DNA from: an uncultured Ruminococcus sp.
GTDB taxonomy: Bacteria > Bacillota > Clostridia > Oscillospirales > Ruminococcaceae
DNA: 13,109 bases
NCBI GenBank assembly: GCA_900752785.1
Contig: CAADWP010000053.1
Location: 1 to 13,109 of the forward strand
Reading direction: 5' to 3'
A program made the position numbers and the translations under genes. Position 1 is the stretch's first letter; every line of letters starts with the position of its first letter. Of this stretch, positions 12,288-13,109 are shown piece after piece. Under the pieces are notes generated by a model that saw only the letters and a list, made by a program, of their open reading frames with translations, did no database searches and was not told the DNA's origin.

Positions 12288-13109
12288 ATGAATAATGATA
12301 AAAAAGTTAAGGAGCTTCTTGAAAAAAGTGTAGTTCCAACGAAGCTTGAACCTGAAAATATAAGAAAAATGCTGGAGGATAATGCTCCGGCGAAAAAGAG
12401 AGGCGGAATAAAGCTCATGTCGCGTATTATTGCGGCAGCGGCAGCCTGTGCGGTAGTATGTGCAAGCGCGGTTTGTTTTGCAGGACAAAAGAATGTTTTA
12501 AATATAAAAAATACATCAATTTACAATATGTTTGACATCACCAAGAATGATCTTCTTAATGATTATAAGTCAAGCGTTCCTGACAAGGGAGCATATATGA
12601 ACGGCGCTGATGATTACAGTCATATTTATAAGCTTTTTGGCGAGAGTTATGAGCAGTATCAAAAAAATTATCAATATGTTGATAAGGAAGTCGAATATGG
12701 TAAAGACTTTATTGTGCCCGCTTCGCCGATAGAGGACGAAAACATTACAATATTTGATACGGATAATATGAACAATAACGGTAAGGATCATCATGACACC
12801 TATAATCAGGAAAAAGGCGTTATTGAAGCCGATAAGGCCAAAACCGACGGAAAATATATATATTATGCCGATCACGATAGCTGTCGGATATTGATCGCCG
12901 AAGCGGAGGACGGAAAATTCGGCGAAACGTTTACTTTAAATATAAAGGATGTTCTGTCAAAGAATGACGATAAGAACAATGATCGTCAGACACGCATCCG
13001 TGATATGTATATATTCAATGGCATGATCACGGTTATTGCGGAGAAATATAGTTATCCGGAGCATCGTTATAATGAAAGCAGCTTTATGTGCGACTGTATC
13101 TTATATGAA
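12288..13109 (+). CDS. Probable membrane-bound anti-sigma factor with beta-propeller-like outer domain (partial)
   Basis: The frame is open from the ATG at 12288 (after GAGAGGAGG) to the window edge, giving 274 residues without a stop. Residues 1-43 are a charged cytoplasmic segment with the pattern LEPENIRKMLED (20-31). No zinc-binding HxxxCxxC motif of classical anti-sigma domains is seen. One hydrophobic span at about 46-66 (rich in Ala, Val and Cys) would anchor it. The outer part has a low-complexity polar linker, then EADKAKTDGKYIYYADHD near 180-197, which resembles the start of the secreted beta-propeller family (Beta_propel) where the phrase VDEADIVKTDGKYIY is common. Its place directly after an ECF sigma gene suggests it holds that sigma factor until an external signal is sensed. 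Role is inferred; the propeller assignment is from memory of the motif. Confidence 0.72.
   Translation, partial: MNNDKKVKELLEKSVVPTKLEPENIRKMLEDNAPAKKRGGIKLMSRIIAAAAACAVVCASAVCFAGQKNVLNIKNTSIYNMFDITKNDLLNDYKSSVPDKGAYMNGADDYSHIYKLFGESYEQYQKNYQYVDKEVEYGKDFIVPASPIEDENITIFDTDNMNNNGKDHHDTYNQEKGVIEADKAKTDGKYIYYADHDSCRILIAEAEDGKFGETFTLNIKDVLSKNDDKNNDRQTRIRDMYIFNGMITVIAEKYSYPEHRYNESSFMCDCILYE

Noticed and set aside
12570..12875. 101-codon hydrophobic open frame on the minus strand
   Set aside because: It is antisense to the continuous frame of the membrane anti-sigma candidate; the hydrophobic look comes from complementing Asp/Asn/Lys-rich codons.
1..13109. CRISPR arrays, tRNA or rRNA genes, prophage or integrase genes
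   Set aside because: No regularly spaced direct repeats, no tRNA-like cloverleaf and no phage or recombinase proteins were seen on either strand.

Overview
The window looks like a chromosomal segment of a low-to-mid GC Gram-positive anaerobe, most likely a Ruminococcus-like member of the Oscillospiraceae. This rests on strong AGGAGG ribosome binding sites, consensus TTGACA-17-TATAAT promoters, moderate GC with AT-rich intergenic DNA, and the gene families present. The genus is inferred from style only.

Layout. Positions 1-420 hold no secure gene but contain a perfect consensus promoter and a leader of about 215 nt. They are followed by a PlsY-type acyltransferase (421-1053), a structured 200-nt intergenic leader, and a MATE efflux transporter (1255-2619). 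A hairpin separates these from the next unit. That unit starts with its own promoter (2734-2762), whose start site lies inside a 48-bp inverted repeat. It then encodes four tightly packed genes for phosphonate biosynthesis: a winged-helix/cytidylyltransferase fusion (pntC-like, 2829-3725), 2-aminoethylphosphonate aminotransferase (phnW, 3740-4870), phosphoenolpyruvate mutase with an N-terminal nucleotidyltransferase domain (pepM/aepX, 4880-6175), and phosphonopyruvate decarboxylase (ppd/aepY, 6188-7309). Together they would convert PEP to phosphonopyruvate, phosphonoacetaldehyde, 2-aminoethylphosphonate (AEP) and then CMP-AEP, the activated donor for decorating a lipid or glycan. No transferase that uses CMP-AEP is in the window.

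A 161-bp MITE-like element (7299-7459) with perfect 15-bp terminal inverted repeats and a TA target duplication sits in the last codons of ppd. Removing it in silico restores a longer ppd end (NELK plus TAA) and places the next gene, an ABC-F ATPase (7487-9085), 11 nt behind ppd. The ABC-F gene was therefore probably the fifth gene of the phosphonate operon. Its protein has one composite ATP site degraded in all three of its motifs.

After the ABC-F gene comes a second inverted-repeat element of about 212 bp (9093-9304), lying between convergent genes. Next is a 722-residue regulator on the minus strand (9307-11475) that combines a LacI-type sensor domain, a degenerate GGDEF domain and a C-terminal AraC DNA-binding domain. 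It has its own promoter and an array of GCAATAT half-sites. The window ends with an ECF-type sigma factor using a GTG start (11772-12269) and a membrane-anchored, probably anti-sigma protein with a beta-propeller-like outer domain, cut by the window edge.
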